Origin: Phytomonospora sp040655735 | GTDB lineage: Bacteria > Actinomycetota > Actinomycetes > Mycobacteriales > Micromonosporaceae | Direction: 5' to 3' | DNA: 64,000 nt | Assembly (NCBI RefSeq): GCF_040655735.1 | Contig: NZ_JBFAKK010000004.1 | Location: forward strand, 372,001-436,000 | Part shown: positions 24,872 through 32,828 of the stretch, one piece after another | Numbering within the stretch: the stretch's first letter is position 1 | How the letters are laid out: every line of letters starts with the position of its first letter | Translations under genes and position numbers: made by a program | Notes under the pieces: model-generated | Told to the model about the DNA's origin: nothing | The model's database searches: none | Seen by the model: only the letters and a program-made list of their open reading frames with translations

Positions 24872-25426
24872 TCACGACCCCCCGCCGGCCTCCCGAACGT
24901 GCAGGTGCTCGCCCTCGCCGAGCTCGCCGGCCCCCGCGACGAGCTCGCGGAAAGGGAACCCGTTCTTCTCCGCGACCCGGCACGACGCCTCGTTCCCGAC
25001 GTCGTGGCGCAGTTCGAGGCGCCGAAGCCCGTCGTCACCGTAGGTCGTGAAGGCCCACTCGGTGATGGCGGAGAGCGCCCGCGACGCGATGCCCCTGCCC
25101 CGCGCCGCCGCGGTGGTCCAGTACCCGACCTCGGCGCTCCCGCCCGTCCGGTCGGGGCGCTTGAGGACCACGTGCCCCAGGGGGACGTCCGACCCGTCGT
25201 CCTCGCACACCGCGAAGCTCATCCGGTCGCCCGCGGCCCAGCCCCGCTCCTGCACGCCGAGCCATTCGAGCCCGCCCGCCGTGCCGTCGACGGTGAACCG
25301 CGTCCACTGCCGCTGCTGCGGATCGGTGTACGCGGCGACGACCACGTCGAGGTCATCGGGGCGCCAGCGGCGCAACAACAGCCCAGCGCGGGCGTCGGTG
25401 GGGGCGACACGGATCTCGGCGGTCAT
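24872..25426 (-). CDS. GNAT acetyltransferase
   Basis: 184 aa RimJ/RimL-like. LLLRRWRPDDLDVVVAAYTDP at the N-terminus, EVGYWTTAAARGRGIASRALSAITEWAF for the acetyl-CoA loop (RGRGIA) and LRRLELRHDVGNEASCRVAEKNGFPF for the C-terminal motif. ATG 25426 has a GAGGAGG site. It lies 99 bp downstream of peptide B on the same strand but beyond a strong hairpin, so shared transcription would need read-through. The acetylated substrate is unknown. Confidence 0.92.
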   Translation of the reverse strand: MTAEIRVAPTDARAGLLLRRWRPDDLDVVVAAYTDPQQRQWTRFTVDGTAGGLEWLGVQERGWAAGDRMSFAVCEDDGSDVPLGHVVLKRPDRTGGSAEVGYWTTAAARGRGIASRALSAITEWAFTTYGDDGLRRLELRHDVGNEASCRVAEKNGFPFRELVAGAGELGEGEHLHVREAGGGS

Positions 25427-25491
25427 GGACGGTCCTCCTCGGGAGTGGATCATCGACCATAGTCCACGGCCGGAGAGCGGCCCTCCGCGAA

Positions 25492-25518
25492 GGACCGGGG
25501 CCCGTCCGGCCCCGGTCC
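25492..25518 (-). terminator. Hairpin terminator after peptide B
   Basis: GGACCGGGGCC, loop CGTCC, GGCCCCGGTCC: an 11-bp perfect GC stem 6 bp downstream of the peptide B stop. Confidence 0.85.
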
Positions 25519-25524
25519 GCCGCC

Positions 25525-25689
25525 TCAGATGCAGGGCGTGCAGTACTGACTGCAGTCGGCGTAGCGGGTGCAGTAGTGCAGCAGCCCGCCCGGGCATGGT
25601 GTCGTCCAGTGCTTCACGGTGCATGCCGCCTTCGACGCGGCCTTCGGTGCGATCCGGGCGAGCATGCGATCGGCGAAACGGTTCAGCAT
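25525..25689 (-). CDS. Cys-rich small peptide B (leader plus 6-Cys core)
   Basis: 54 aa. Leader ADRMLARIAPKAASKAA (residues 6-22) matches peptides A and C; the core from Cys23 holds six Cys with HYC, ADC, QYC and a terminal CTPC. ATG 25689 is preceded by TGGAGGAC, a near-perfect ribosome site. Its gene is divergent from SARP-3 (25806) across 116 bp and ends in a strong hairpin. A small dyad GCCCG-TT-CGGGC (25713-25724) lies just upstream. No known family; a SARP-controlled peptide product is a reasonable guess, not shown. Confidence 0.8.
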   Translation of the reverse strand: MLNRFADRMLARIAPKAASKAACTVKHWTTPCPGGLLHYCTRYADCSQYCTPCI

Positions 25690-25744
25690 GGCGTCCTCCA
25701 CTGCTAGCGGGAGCCCGTTCGGGCCGACAGCAGCCTCGCGCCAC

Positions 25745-25799
25745 TGCGTTGCGCGACGGTTGACGGACGGTTGCCACCGATGATCCCCGCCGGTAGTTT
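25745..25799 (+). promoter_or_regulatory. SARP-3 promoter with 11-bp spaced direct repeats, leaderless
   Basis: TGCGTTG (25745-25751), ACGGTTG (25756-25762) and ACGGTTG (25767-25773) recur every 11 bp, the periodicity of SARP-binding heptamers. The last one overlaps the -35 TTGCCA (25771-25776); 17 bp later is TAGTTT (25794-25799), placing the start at GTG 25806. Confidence 0.65.
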
Positions 25800-25805
25800 C
25801 GGGCC

Positions 25806-28760
25806 GTGCGCTTCGGCATCCTCGGCCCCTGTTCGCTCGAGCTCGCCGACCGGCGTGTGCGCGTCACCCGAAGGCGCGAACGCTGCCTTTTAGGCGTCCT
25901 CCTCCTCGCCCGCAACCGCCCGGTCCTCGCCCAGCGACTGCTCGGCCTGCTCTGGGACGACGAGCCTCCCGGCGGCGCGCTGCGCAGCCTGCACAGCCAC
26001 ATGGCCCGGCTGCGGCGCGTCCTGGCGCCCGCCGACGGTGTGTCGCTGCGCGCCGACGGGCCCGCCTACGTCCTGACCGTCCCGCCCGATTCGGTCGACG
26101 CCGAACGGTTCCGCGTCACCGTCGCCGAGGCCGCCGGTGCCGACACGGCGGAGCGGGCGCGGCTGCTGCGCTCGGCGCTGGAACTGTGGCGCGGCCCCCT
26201 GCTCGCCGGAGACGCCTCGCCGGCCCTGCGGTCCCGGCTGGGCGCCGAACTGATCGAGCTGCGCTCCCGCGCCCGGCTCGACTGGCTGTCGGCCGAGGTC
26301 TCCCTGGGCCGCGTCGCCGAGGCGCTGCCCGAACTCGCCCGACTCACCGGCGACCGCCCGGCCGCCGAGGACCTGGCCGCCCTCCACATGCGGGTCCTCG
26401 CCGGCGAAGGGCGCCGCGCCGAGGCCCTGGAAGTGTACGAGCGCTGCCGCGCGGCCCTCGCCGAGGAGTTCGGCCTCGACCCCGGCTCAACGCTGAGGGA
26501 ACTCCACCGCTCGATCCTGCGGGGCAACCGGCCCCCGGCACCCCGGCCCGCACCGGATGCCTCGCCCCCCGTCCCGCGCCAGCTGCCACCGTCTCCCACC
26601 GGGTTCACCGGCCGCACCGCCGAACTCGCCGCCCTCGACGAGCTGACCGACCCCGGCCGCCTCGCCGCCGGACCGGCACTGGCGATCCTGTCGGGCGCCG
26701 GCGGAGCGGGCAAGACCGCGCTCGCGCTGCACTGGGCGCACCGCGCGGCCCACTCCTTCCCCGACGGCACCCTCCACCTCGAACTCCGCGGACACTCCGG
26801 CCGACGGCCCGTCCGCCCGCAAACCGCGCTCGCCCGCCTGCTGCGCGCGCTGGGCGTCCCACCCGAGCGCGTTCCCGGCGACACCGACGAGGCGGCCGCC
26901 CTCTACCGCAGCACCATCGCCGGCCGTCGCGTCCTCCTGCTGCTCGACGACGCCGCCTCCGCCGAGCAGGTACGCCCCCTCCTGCCCGCCCACCCCGGCA
27001 GCCTCACCCTCGTGACCGGCAGATCCCCGCTCACCGGCCTGACCGTCCGCGAAGGCGGCGAACACCTCGGCGTCGGCATGCTCGCCGAGGACGAGGCACG
27101 AGCCCTGCTCGCCGACATGATCGGCGCCGCGCGCCTGACCGCCGAACCCCAAGCCGCCACGGCCCTCGTCACCGCCTGCGCAGGGCTTCCCCTGGCACTG
27201 CGCATCACCGCCGCCCACCTCGCGCGCCACCCCGGCCGCGCGCTCGCCGAGCAGGCGCGCGCACTGACCGGCCCCGACCGCTGGGCACAACTCACCGTCG
27301 AGGGCGACGGCTCCGTCCGGGCGGCCTTCGAACGATCCCACCGGGCCCTCACCGCGGCCGACCGGAAACTCTTCGCGCTCCTGGCCCTACCGCCCGCGCC
27401 GGGCTTCACGACCGACGCCGTCGCCGTCCTCGGCGGGGAAACCCGCGCACGAACCCTCGCCGCTCTCGAAACCCTCGCCGACGCCCACCTCGTCCACCGG
27501 ACGGGCCCCGACCGCTGGGGCCTCCACGACCTGCTGCGCGACTTCGCCGCCGAACTCGCCGGCGAGGACACCGCCCACTTCGGGCGCCTCTTCGACTGGT
27601 ACCTGAGGACCGCCCACGCGGCCATGGAACTCGTCGACCCCGACCCGGCCCGCGCGCCCGTCGGCGAGCGGCCAGAGCACCCCCGGGACCGTCAGCCGGA
27701 CCCCGCGCCTCCCTTCACCGACCGCGCCACGGCACTGGCGTGGCTGGAGACCGAACGCGAGGGCCTGCTCGAACTGACCCGCCGGGGCGCCGAGCGAGGC
27801 CACGAACCCACCTGGCGCCTGCCGCGCCTGCTGTGGCGCTTCCACCTCCTGCGCGGACACCTCTCCGACTGGGTCGAAGGCCACGAGGCGGTCCTCCCGC
27901 TGGCCGCCGCCTCACGCGACCGCACCGCCGAGCAGGCGATCGGCGTCAGCCTCGGCAACGCCTACGGCATGACCGGCCGACCCGCCGACGCCGAAGCCTG
28001 CCACCGGCGGGTCCTCGACATCGCCGGAAGCGAAGGCGACCGGCGGCTCGCGGCCCTCGCCGCGGCCGACCTCAGCCACGGCCACCGCCGCGCCGGACGG
28101 CTCACCGAGGCGCGTTCCCTGCTGGAGCCCGCGATCGAGGCGCTGCGCGCCTGCGGAGACCGGCTCAACGAAGCCGGGAATCTCACCGACCTCGGCCGCC
28201 TCGACGGCCTGCTCGGGCGGCACCGCGACGCGATCGCCCACCAGCTCCGGGCCCTCGAACTCGGCCGATCGATCCCCGCCCCGATCATCGAGGCGCTCGC
28301 CAACGCGGGTCTCGGCCGCGCCCACACCGACCTCGGCGAGCACTCTGTCGCGATCGGCCATCTCCGCACGGCCCTCGGCCTCTACCGCCGGCTGGGCGAC
28401 TTGACGGGGGAGGCCACGACCTCGGGTCTGCTCGGCCTCGTCCACGCCCGGGCGGGCCGGCAGGCCGAGGCCCTCGACCACCGCGACCGGGCCCTCGCGA
28501 TCGGCCGCCGCCACGGACCGGCGTCGCTGTCGGCGGCGGTCTGCAACGACGCCGGCGAGACCAGCGCCCTTCTCGGCGAGGCGACCACCGCGCTCGCGCT
28601 GCACACCGAGGCACTCGGCAACGCCGGAGACGTGCCGTGGCAGCGGGCTCGCGCGCATCACGGCATGGCCGACGCCCTCGCGAGCCTTGGCCGCGAGGCG
28701 GAGGCCGCCGCCCATGTCCGCGCGGCGGCCGAGCTCCGGCGGGCCATGGACGGCGGCTGA
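25806..28760 (+). CDS. AfsR/SARP family transcriptional activator (SARP-3)
   Basis: 984 aa. Winged helix (1-92, beginning FGILGPCSLEL), activation domain (95-238), NB-ARC with Walker A SGAGGAGKT at 296-304 and RVLLLLDDA, then TPR-like repeats (about 620-980). It is more diverged from SARP-1 and SARP-2 than they are from each other (RLLGLLWDDEPPGGAL in place of RVWDGDPPxSV). GTG 25806 starts 6 bp after TAGTTT, so it is leaderless. Direct repeats at the promoter suggest autoregulation or control by another SARP. It is divergent from peptide B. Confidence 0.93.
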   Translation: MRFGILGPCSLELADRRVRVTRRRERCLLGVLLLARNRPVLAQRLLGLLWDDEPPGGALRSLHSHMARLRRVLAPADGVSLRADGPAYVLTVPPDSVDAERFRVTVAEAAGADTAERARLLRSALELWRGPLLAGDASPALRSRLGAELIELRSRARLDWLSAEVSLGRVAEALPELARLTGDRPAAEDLAALHMRVLAGEGRRAEALEVYERCRAALAEEFGLDPGSTLRELHRSILRGNRPPAPRPAPDASPPVPRQLPPSPTGFTGRTAELAALDELTDPGRLAAGPALAILSGAGGAGKTALALHWAHRAAHSFPDGTLHLELRGHSGRRPVRPQTALARLLRALGVPPERVPGDTDEAAALYRSTIAGRRVLLLLDDAASAEQVRPLLPAHPGSLTLVTGRSPLTGLTVREGGEHLGVGMLAEDEARALLADMIGAARLTAEPQAATALVTACAGLPLALRITAAHLARHPGRALAEQARALTGPDRWAQLTVEGDGSVRAAFERSHRALTAADRKLFALLALPPAPGFTTDAVAVLGGETRARTLAALETLADAHLVHRTGPDRWGLHDLLRDFAAELAGEDTAHFGRLFDWYLRTAHAAMELVDPDPARAPVGERPEHPRDRQPDPAPPFTDRATALAWLETEREGLLELTRRGAERGHEPTWRLPRLLWRFHLLRGHLSDWVEGHEAVLPLAAASRDRTAEQAIGVSLGNAYGMTGRPADAEACHRRVLDIAGSEGDRRLAALAAADLSHGHRRAGRLTEARSLLEPAIEALRACGDRLNEAGNLTDLGRLDGLLGRHRDAIAHQLRALELGRSIPAPIIEALANAGLGRAHTDLGEHSVAIGHLRTALGLYRRLGDLTGEATTSGLLGLVHARAGRQAEALDHRDRALAIGRRHGPASLSAAVCNDAGETSALLGEATTALALHTEALGNAGDVPWQRARAHHGMADALASLGREAEAAAHVRAAAELRRAMDGG

Positions 28761-28781
28761 TTCTCCCTTGTGGATCTGGCC

Positions 28782-28810
28782 GGGCGGGCCGCCACCGTGG
28801 CGGCCCGCCC
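28782..28810. terminator. Bidirectional hairpin terminator
   Basis: GGGCGGGCCGCC, loop ACCGT, GGCGGCCCGCCC: a 12-bp perfect stem between the convergent SARP-3 and M23 peptidase genes. Confidence 0.85.
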
Positions 28811-28817
28811 GCGGTGC

Positions 28818-29960
28818 TCAGCAGAACCCGTTGATGGTCCCGTTCACGCCCGTCCACAGGAAGGCGTCAGAGATCCACCCGCCGTCGGAGAGCCTGTTCC
28901 ACACGTTCGTGGTGCCGTAGCGTCCGGTGTGCGAGGTGCCGTACGACGAGCACGAGACCGACACCGTCGCACCGTCGGTGACCGATCCGACCACGCCGTA
29001 TCCGGTACCGGGGCCGGACCGCTTGTTGAGCGATCCGCCTCCGTTGGCGTCGACGATGCCCTGGGTGAGACCGAGGGCGCCGTAGTTGTACAGCGCTCCG
29101 CCGACGTAGACCCGCGCGCTGCCGTGCAGGGCCGAGCCCTGGTAGGCGGCGCCGCCGTTCTCCATCGACCACTTGCCGAGGTTGTGCCCGGCCATGCCGA
29201 CGTAGGCGCTGTTCTGGCGCAGTCCGAAGTGGACGTGCGCGCCGGTCGCCGAGCCGCCGCAGGTGACGTCGGTGCCGATGTTGCCGAGGAATGCGCCCTC
29301 ACCGACCGCGAGGCCGTTGGCGTTGATGTTGTTGAACAGGTGGTAGTAGTCGGTGGAGTAGCCGCGGTCGTGGATGACGCGGACCCAGCCCTTGCACATC
29401 GTGTAGGCGGTGCCGCCGCGGGCGGCCAGTACGCGGCCGTCCCCGCCGGCGAGGTCGATCGAACTCCACGGTGCCCCGCTGCCCCAGCCGTGCGGGCCGC
29501 CGGTCATCCGCCAGCTCTGCCCGACCGCGTAGGGAAGCCGCATGCCGGTGCGGAAGTCGCCGCCGGCGTTGAGGCCGGTCGGTTCGGCGGTGAACGCGGT
29601 GCGCTCCCGCGCCGAGAGCAGTTCGGCCTCGGCGGCCATGTCGGTGAACTCCGCCGTGCCGTCCAGCGCCACCCGCCAGGTGCCACCGGACTTCTCGGCG
29701 AGGAAGAGCCACCCCTCGGGGTGCTCGTCGGTGTGCGTGGTGCTCGTGAGCACGGCCGTGCCGAAGGCGCGGGAGTCGCCGTCCTGGCGCGTGATCTCGA
29801 CATGGGTGCCGGCGTGGGAATCGGTCGAGCGGCCCTGGAGAGCCTCGTCGACGGCCGCCCGCAGTGACTGCGCGGCGAGAGGGGAGGCGTGGGCCGCTGC
29901 CGGCGCGCCCACGAGTAAAGCCGTGGCCAGGGCCAGGGCTACCGAGATTCGCTGTTTCAT
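28818..29960 (-). CDS. Secreted M23 metallopeptidase, LasA/lysostaphin type, with C-terminal SH3-like domain
   Basis: 380 aa. Signal peptide residues 1-25 (SVALALATALLVGAPAAAHA). The M23 catalytic domain has zinc ligands His157 (GPHGWG), Asp169 (SSIDLAG) and His244 in HVHF (242-245); His207 (YYHLF) is a likely active-site residue. The Trp-rich GWG region and insertion match the LasA branch, which cleaves glycine-rich peptides in peptidoglycan. The C-terminus (about 300-380) reads as an SH3b-like domain (LNKRSGPGTGYGVVGSV, WNRLSDGGWISDAFL). ATG 29960. It may serve in lysis of other bacteria or wall turnover. Confidence 0.92.
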   Translation of the reverse strand: MKQRISVALALATALLVGAPAAAHASPLAAQSLRAAVDEALQGRSTDSHAGTHVEITRQDGDSRAFGTAVLTSTTHTDEHPEGWLFLAEKSGGTWRVALDGTAEFTDMAAEAELLSARERTAFTAEPTGLNAGGDFRTGMRLPYAVGQSWRMTGGPHGWGSGAPWSSIDLAGGDGRVLAARGGTAYTMCKGWVRVIHDRGYSTDYYHLFNNINANGLAVGEGAFLGNIGTDVTCGGSATGAHVHFGLRQNSAYVGMAGHNLGKWSMENGGAAYQGSALHGSARVYVGGALYNYGALGLTQGIVDANGGGSLNKRSGPGTGYGVVGSVTDGATVSVSCSSYGTSHTGRYGTTNVWNRLSDGGWISDAFLWTGVNGTINGFC

Positions 29961-30004
29961 GCGCCCATGATCGGGGATCGGGCCGACGCCTCGCCAGATG
30001 TGCG

Positions 30005-30018
30005 TTGTCCGTGGACAA
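30005..30018. promoter_or_regulatory. Palindrome TTGTCC-GT-GGACAA
   Basis: A perfect 14-bp dyad between the divergent M23 peptidase and HTH/DUF2690 genes, 33 bp before the HTH start. Candidate operator. Confidence 0.55.
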
Positions 30019-30050
30019 TCCTGCTATGCCGAGGAGAGGAGGCCGCGTCG

Positions 30051-30752
30051 ATGGGCCGGAGGGAACGCGAACTGAGTCCGAACGCCGGACTGGCCGGGCG
30101 CCTGGCCGCCGAACTGCGCGCGTTGCGCGCCGCCGCCGGTGGCCCGAGCTACCGCGAGATGGCGGCCCGGGTGTACTTCTCGCGCTCGGCGCTGGCCGAG
30201 GCCGCCGCCGGTCGCACCTTACCGTCGCTGCCGGTCCTGCTCGCCTTCGTCCAGGCGTGCGGCGGGGAGCCCGAGCCGTGGGCTGAGCGCTGGCACGTGC
30301 TGCGCCGTCTCATCGCGGAGGAGGACGCCGAGGTGCCACCGGCCTCGGCCTGGCCCGCCGAGGAACCGGTCGACGGTGCCGACCCCGACCGCGCCGGCTG
30401 CGGCGCCGACGCGATCACCGCCCACGCGCGCAAACTCGCGCTCACCGCCCGTCCGGTGATCATGGGCAAGGTCGAGCTGCGCTACTCGCCGCGCTGCGGC
30501 ACGGCCTGGTCGCGTTTCGAGGGCTTCTCCTCGCTCGACCACGCGGCCAGGCGTCAGGACGTCGACGTCGAGGTGCAGATGTGCCGGGAGTCGGACGGCA
30601 CGGTCTTGTCCTTCCGCGCGCGCTATGTGTTCGACGTGCACTGGAGCGACGTGTTGCGCACCGGCTCGGGTCCGGTCTTCGCCCGGGCCAGCCTCTACTT
30701 CGACGGGGAACTTGTCGGCGCCGGAGAGAGCGACCGCCTGATGCTCCCGTGA
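30051..30752 (+). CDS. XRE-type HTH protein with C-terminal DUF2690 domain
   Basis: 233 aa. Residues 8-78 form an XRE HTH (LAAELRALRAAAGGPSYREMAARVYFSRSALAEAAAGRTLPSLPVLLAFVQACGG), the variant that pairs with DUF2690. The C-terminal domain starts AGCGADAITAHARKLAL and holds VELRYSPRCGTAWSRFEG, typical of DUF2690 (two conserved Cys, YSPxCxxAWxR). In many relatives a membrane span links the two parts; here none is seen, so it is cytoplasmic. ATG 30051 follows AGGAGG by 8 bp. Confidence 0.88.
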   Translation: MGRRERELSPNAGLAGRLAAELRALRAAAGGPSYREMAARVYFSRSALAEAAAGRTLPSLPVLLAFVQACGGEPEPWAERWHVLRRLIAEEDAEVPPASAWPAEEPVDGADPDRAGCGADAITAHARKLALTARPVIMGKVELRYSPRCGTAWSRFEGFSSLDHAARRQDVDVEVQMCRESDGTVLSFRARYVFDVHWSDVLRTGSGPVFARASLYFDGELVGAGESDRLMLP

Positions 30753-30838
30753 GGGCGGTCGGGAAAGCGCGTTCACGACCGTCCCCAGTGGACTGCGCCT
30801 GTGGCACACTGGCCTCCCCTCATGAATGGAGATCGACA

Positions 30839-31831
30839 ATGCGAAGGTGGTTCCGGCGACACGCGAAGGTCGCCGTCGTCCTCGCCGCGGTGCTTCCCGT
30901 GACCGGCGCGGGGGTCGTGGCCTGGGCGGGCGAGACCTCGCCCCCCGTTGTCGCGGCGGGAACCTCGGTCGTCGCGCTGATCGGTGACAGCCCCTACAGC
31001 ACGACGCAGCAGGGGCAGTACCCCGCGCTGGTCTCGGCGATCAACGGCGCCTCGGGTGTCGTGCGGGTCTTCCACGTCGGCGACACCAAGGCGAGCGGCG
31101 CGTGCAGCGACGCCTACTTCACGGGTGTCCGCGACTCGTTCAACACCTTCTCCGACCCGGTGTTCTTCACTCCGGGCGACAACGACTGGGCCGACTGCCA
31201 CCGCAGCGACAACGGCCAGTTCGTCCCCACCGAACGGCTCGACGCGATCCGGCGGATCTTCTACCCGACGCCCGGCAAGACGCTCGGCCAGACCCCGCTC
31301 GACGTCAGCTACCAGCAGGGCTACGTGGAGAACACCCGCACGCGGATCCAGGGCGTCATCGTGGCGACTTTCCACATGATCGGCAGCGCCAACGGCCTCA
31401 ACCCCTGGACCGGTCTGCCCGGCGGGGACCAGCCGGCGGCGCGGCAGGCGGAGTACAACGGCCGCATGACCGCCAATCTCACCTGGATCGACGAGGCCTT
31501 CCTGCGGGCTAAGAACGAGAACGCCCCCGGCGTTCTCCTGGTGACCCAGGCCGAGCCGACCACGGCGAGCGGCTTCCTGGAGATCCGCAACAAGATCAAG
31601 GCGAAGGCCGCCGAGTTCGGCAAGCCCGTCTTGATCGTGCACGGCGACGAGCACAAGTTCGAGTACGACGCCACCTACGCCGGGCTGGCCAACCTCAGCC
31701 GGCTGGAGGTGTGCGGAAACCAGGTGCCCGAGTGGGTCTCGCTGACCATCGACACCGCCGACCCGGGCGTGTTCAGCTGGCAGCGGCACAGCCCGCAGAC
31801 GGGGATCTGCCCCGGCGCGACCACCGGCTGA
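30839..31831 (+). CDS. Secreted metallophosphoesterase-like protein
   Basis: 330 aa. N-terminal signal RHAKVAVVLAAVLPVTGAGVVAWA (about 1-30). Metallophosphoesterase-type metal motifs appear in order: ALIGDSPYS (D), FHVGDTKASG (GD), FTPGDNDWADC (GDND in place of GNH) and VHGDEHKFEYD (HGDxH in place of GHxH). The variant residues make catalysis likely but not certain. It is probably exported and acts on phosphoesters outside the cell. ATG 30839, ribosome site GGAGAT. Convergent with the propeller gene across a hairpin. Confidence 0.8.
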   Translation: MRRWFRRHAKVAVVLAAVLPVTGAGVVAWAGETSPPVVAAGTSVVALIGDSPYSTTQQGQYPALVSAINGASGVVRVFHVGDTKASGACSDAYFTGVRDSFNTFSDPVFFTPGDNDWADCHRSDNGQFVPTERLDAIRRIFYPTPGKTLGQTPLDVSYQQGYVENTRTRIQGVIVATFHMIGSANGLNPWTGLPGGDQPAARQAEYNGRMTANLTWIDEAFLRAKNENAPGVLLVTQAEPTTASGFLEIRNKIKAKAAEFGKPVLIVHGDEHKFEYDATYAGLANLSRLEVCGNQVPEWVSLTIDTADPGVFSWQRHSPQTGICPGATTG

Positions 31832-31840
31832 CGAGCCGGC

Positions 31841-31875
31841 GGCGGTGCCCTCGCCATCTCGGCGGGGGCACCGCC
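31841..31875. terminator. Bidirectional hairpin terminator
   Basis: GGCGGTGCCC-T-CGCC with GGCG-G-GGGCACCGCC, loop ATCTC: a 14-bp stem with one mismatch between convergent genes. Confidence 0.8.
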
Positions 31876-31878
31876 CGC

Positions 31879-32828
31879 TTACGGCACCAGCGACGGGGAA
31901 GCCGCGTCGCGCAGCAGCAGGCTCGGGGCGCCACCGCCGTCGGCGGGCACGGTCCACACATTCCCGTCGCGGCCGTAGGCGATGGTGCCGTCGCCGAGCC
32001 ACACCGCCTGGTCGTCGATCCCGGCGGTCTCGGCGAGCGCGACGTCGGTCATGGTCGCCAGGTCGAGAACGTGCAGGCGCCAGGCCGGGTCCAGATCGGG
32101 GCTGGGTCGCTTGTAGACGATCCGGGTCCCGTCCGGAGACAGCGAGGGGCATTCGACGTCGTCGGCGATGACGGTGGCGGAGCGCCCTGAGACGCTGCCG
32201 CGCACCAGGTGCACGCTTCCCTTGGTCTTGACCGTGGCGTAGAAGGTGTCGTCGTCGGGGGCGAAGCTGAGGCCCCAGTAGTTGACGTCGGCGGCCTCGT
32301 ATGCGCGCCCGTCCCAGGTCAGCGCGAGGTCCTCGATGTTCTCCCAGGCCTCGCCCGTGGCGGTGTCGATGACGCCGGTGCGGGTGGAGAACTCGGTGGC
32401 GGCGGCGTAGGAGTCGCCGGTGGCGAAGCTGGTCCAGGCAGCCTTGCGGCCCGATGGCGAGATCCGGGCCCGGCTGGGGATGCCGCCGTTGCCGGTGCTG
32501 TGCAGTGGTTGCAGCCTCGGGTCGACGACGATCACGTCGAAGGTGGTCAGGCAGACGGCGTGGTCGACGGCTGCGGAGAAGCGTTCGCAGGTCAGCGCCG
32601 AGACCCGCCGGGTCGCGGCCGGGTCGCGGCCGGGTCGGCGGCGGGCACGACCGCGACGCGGCCGGTGCCGAGGTCGCGGAAGTACAGGTTGCCGGCGGCC
32701 AGCGTCACCGGCTCGCCGGATGCCTCGGGGGCGGTCCGGTCGATCGCGGTGACGGTGTAGATCGCGGCGACGGCGAACAGCGCCAGGCCCGAGCCGAGCG
32801 CGATCCACAGCTTGAGACGCGCGGTCAT
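31879..32828 (-). pseudogene. Membrane-anchored TolB-like beta-propeller, frameshifted by an 11-bp duplication
   Basis: N-terminal part (32828-32632): TM segment LKLWIALGSGLALFAVAAIYTV, then VTLAAGNLYFRDLG. The frame then runs into stop after an 11-bp tandem duplication (32610-32631). Beyond it, another frame continues the same protein: RVSALTCERFSAAVDHAVCL and propeller repeats such as SLSPDGTRIVYKR and DDQAVWLGDGTIAYGRDGNVW. Deleting one repeat unit restores one continuous 300-odd aa frame. ATG 32828 overlaps the MFS stop by ATGA. It could be a real, revertible frameshift or an assembly error. Substrate or partner of the MFS transporter is a guess. Confidence 0.8.
32610..32631. repeat. 11-bp tandem duplication (GGGTCGCGGCC x2) inside the propeller gene
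   Basis: Two identical 11-bp units, 32610-32620 and 32621-32631. One unit gives an uninterrupted reading frame; two units give a +2 shift. Confidence 0.9.

Noticed and set aside
26186..28834. An 880-codon Arg/Pro-rich frame inside SARP-3
   Set aside because: Shadow frame of a GC-rich gene; composition and lack of motifs show it is not coding.
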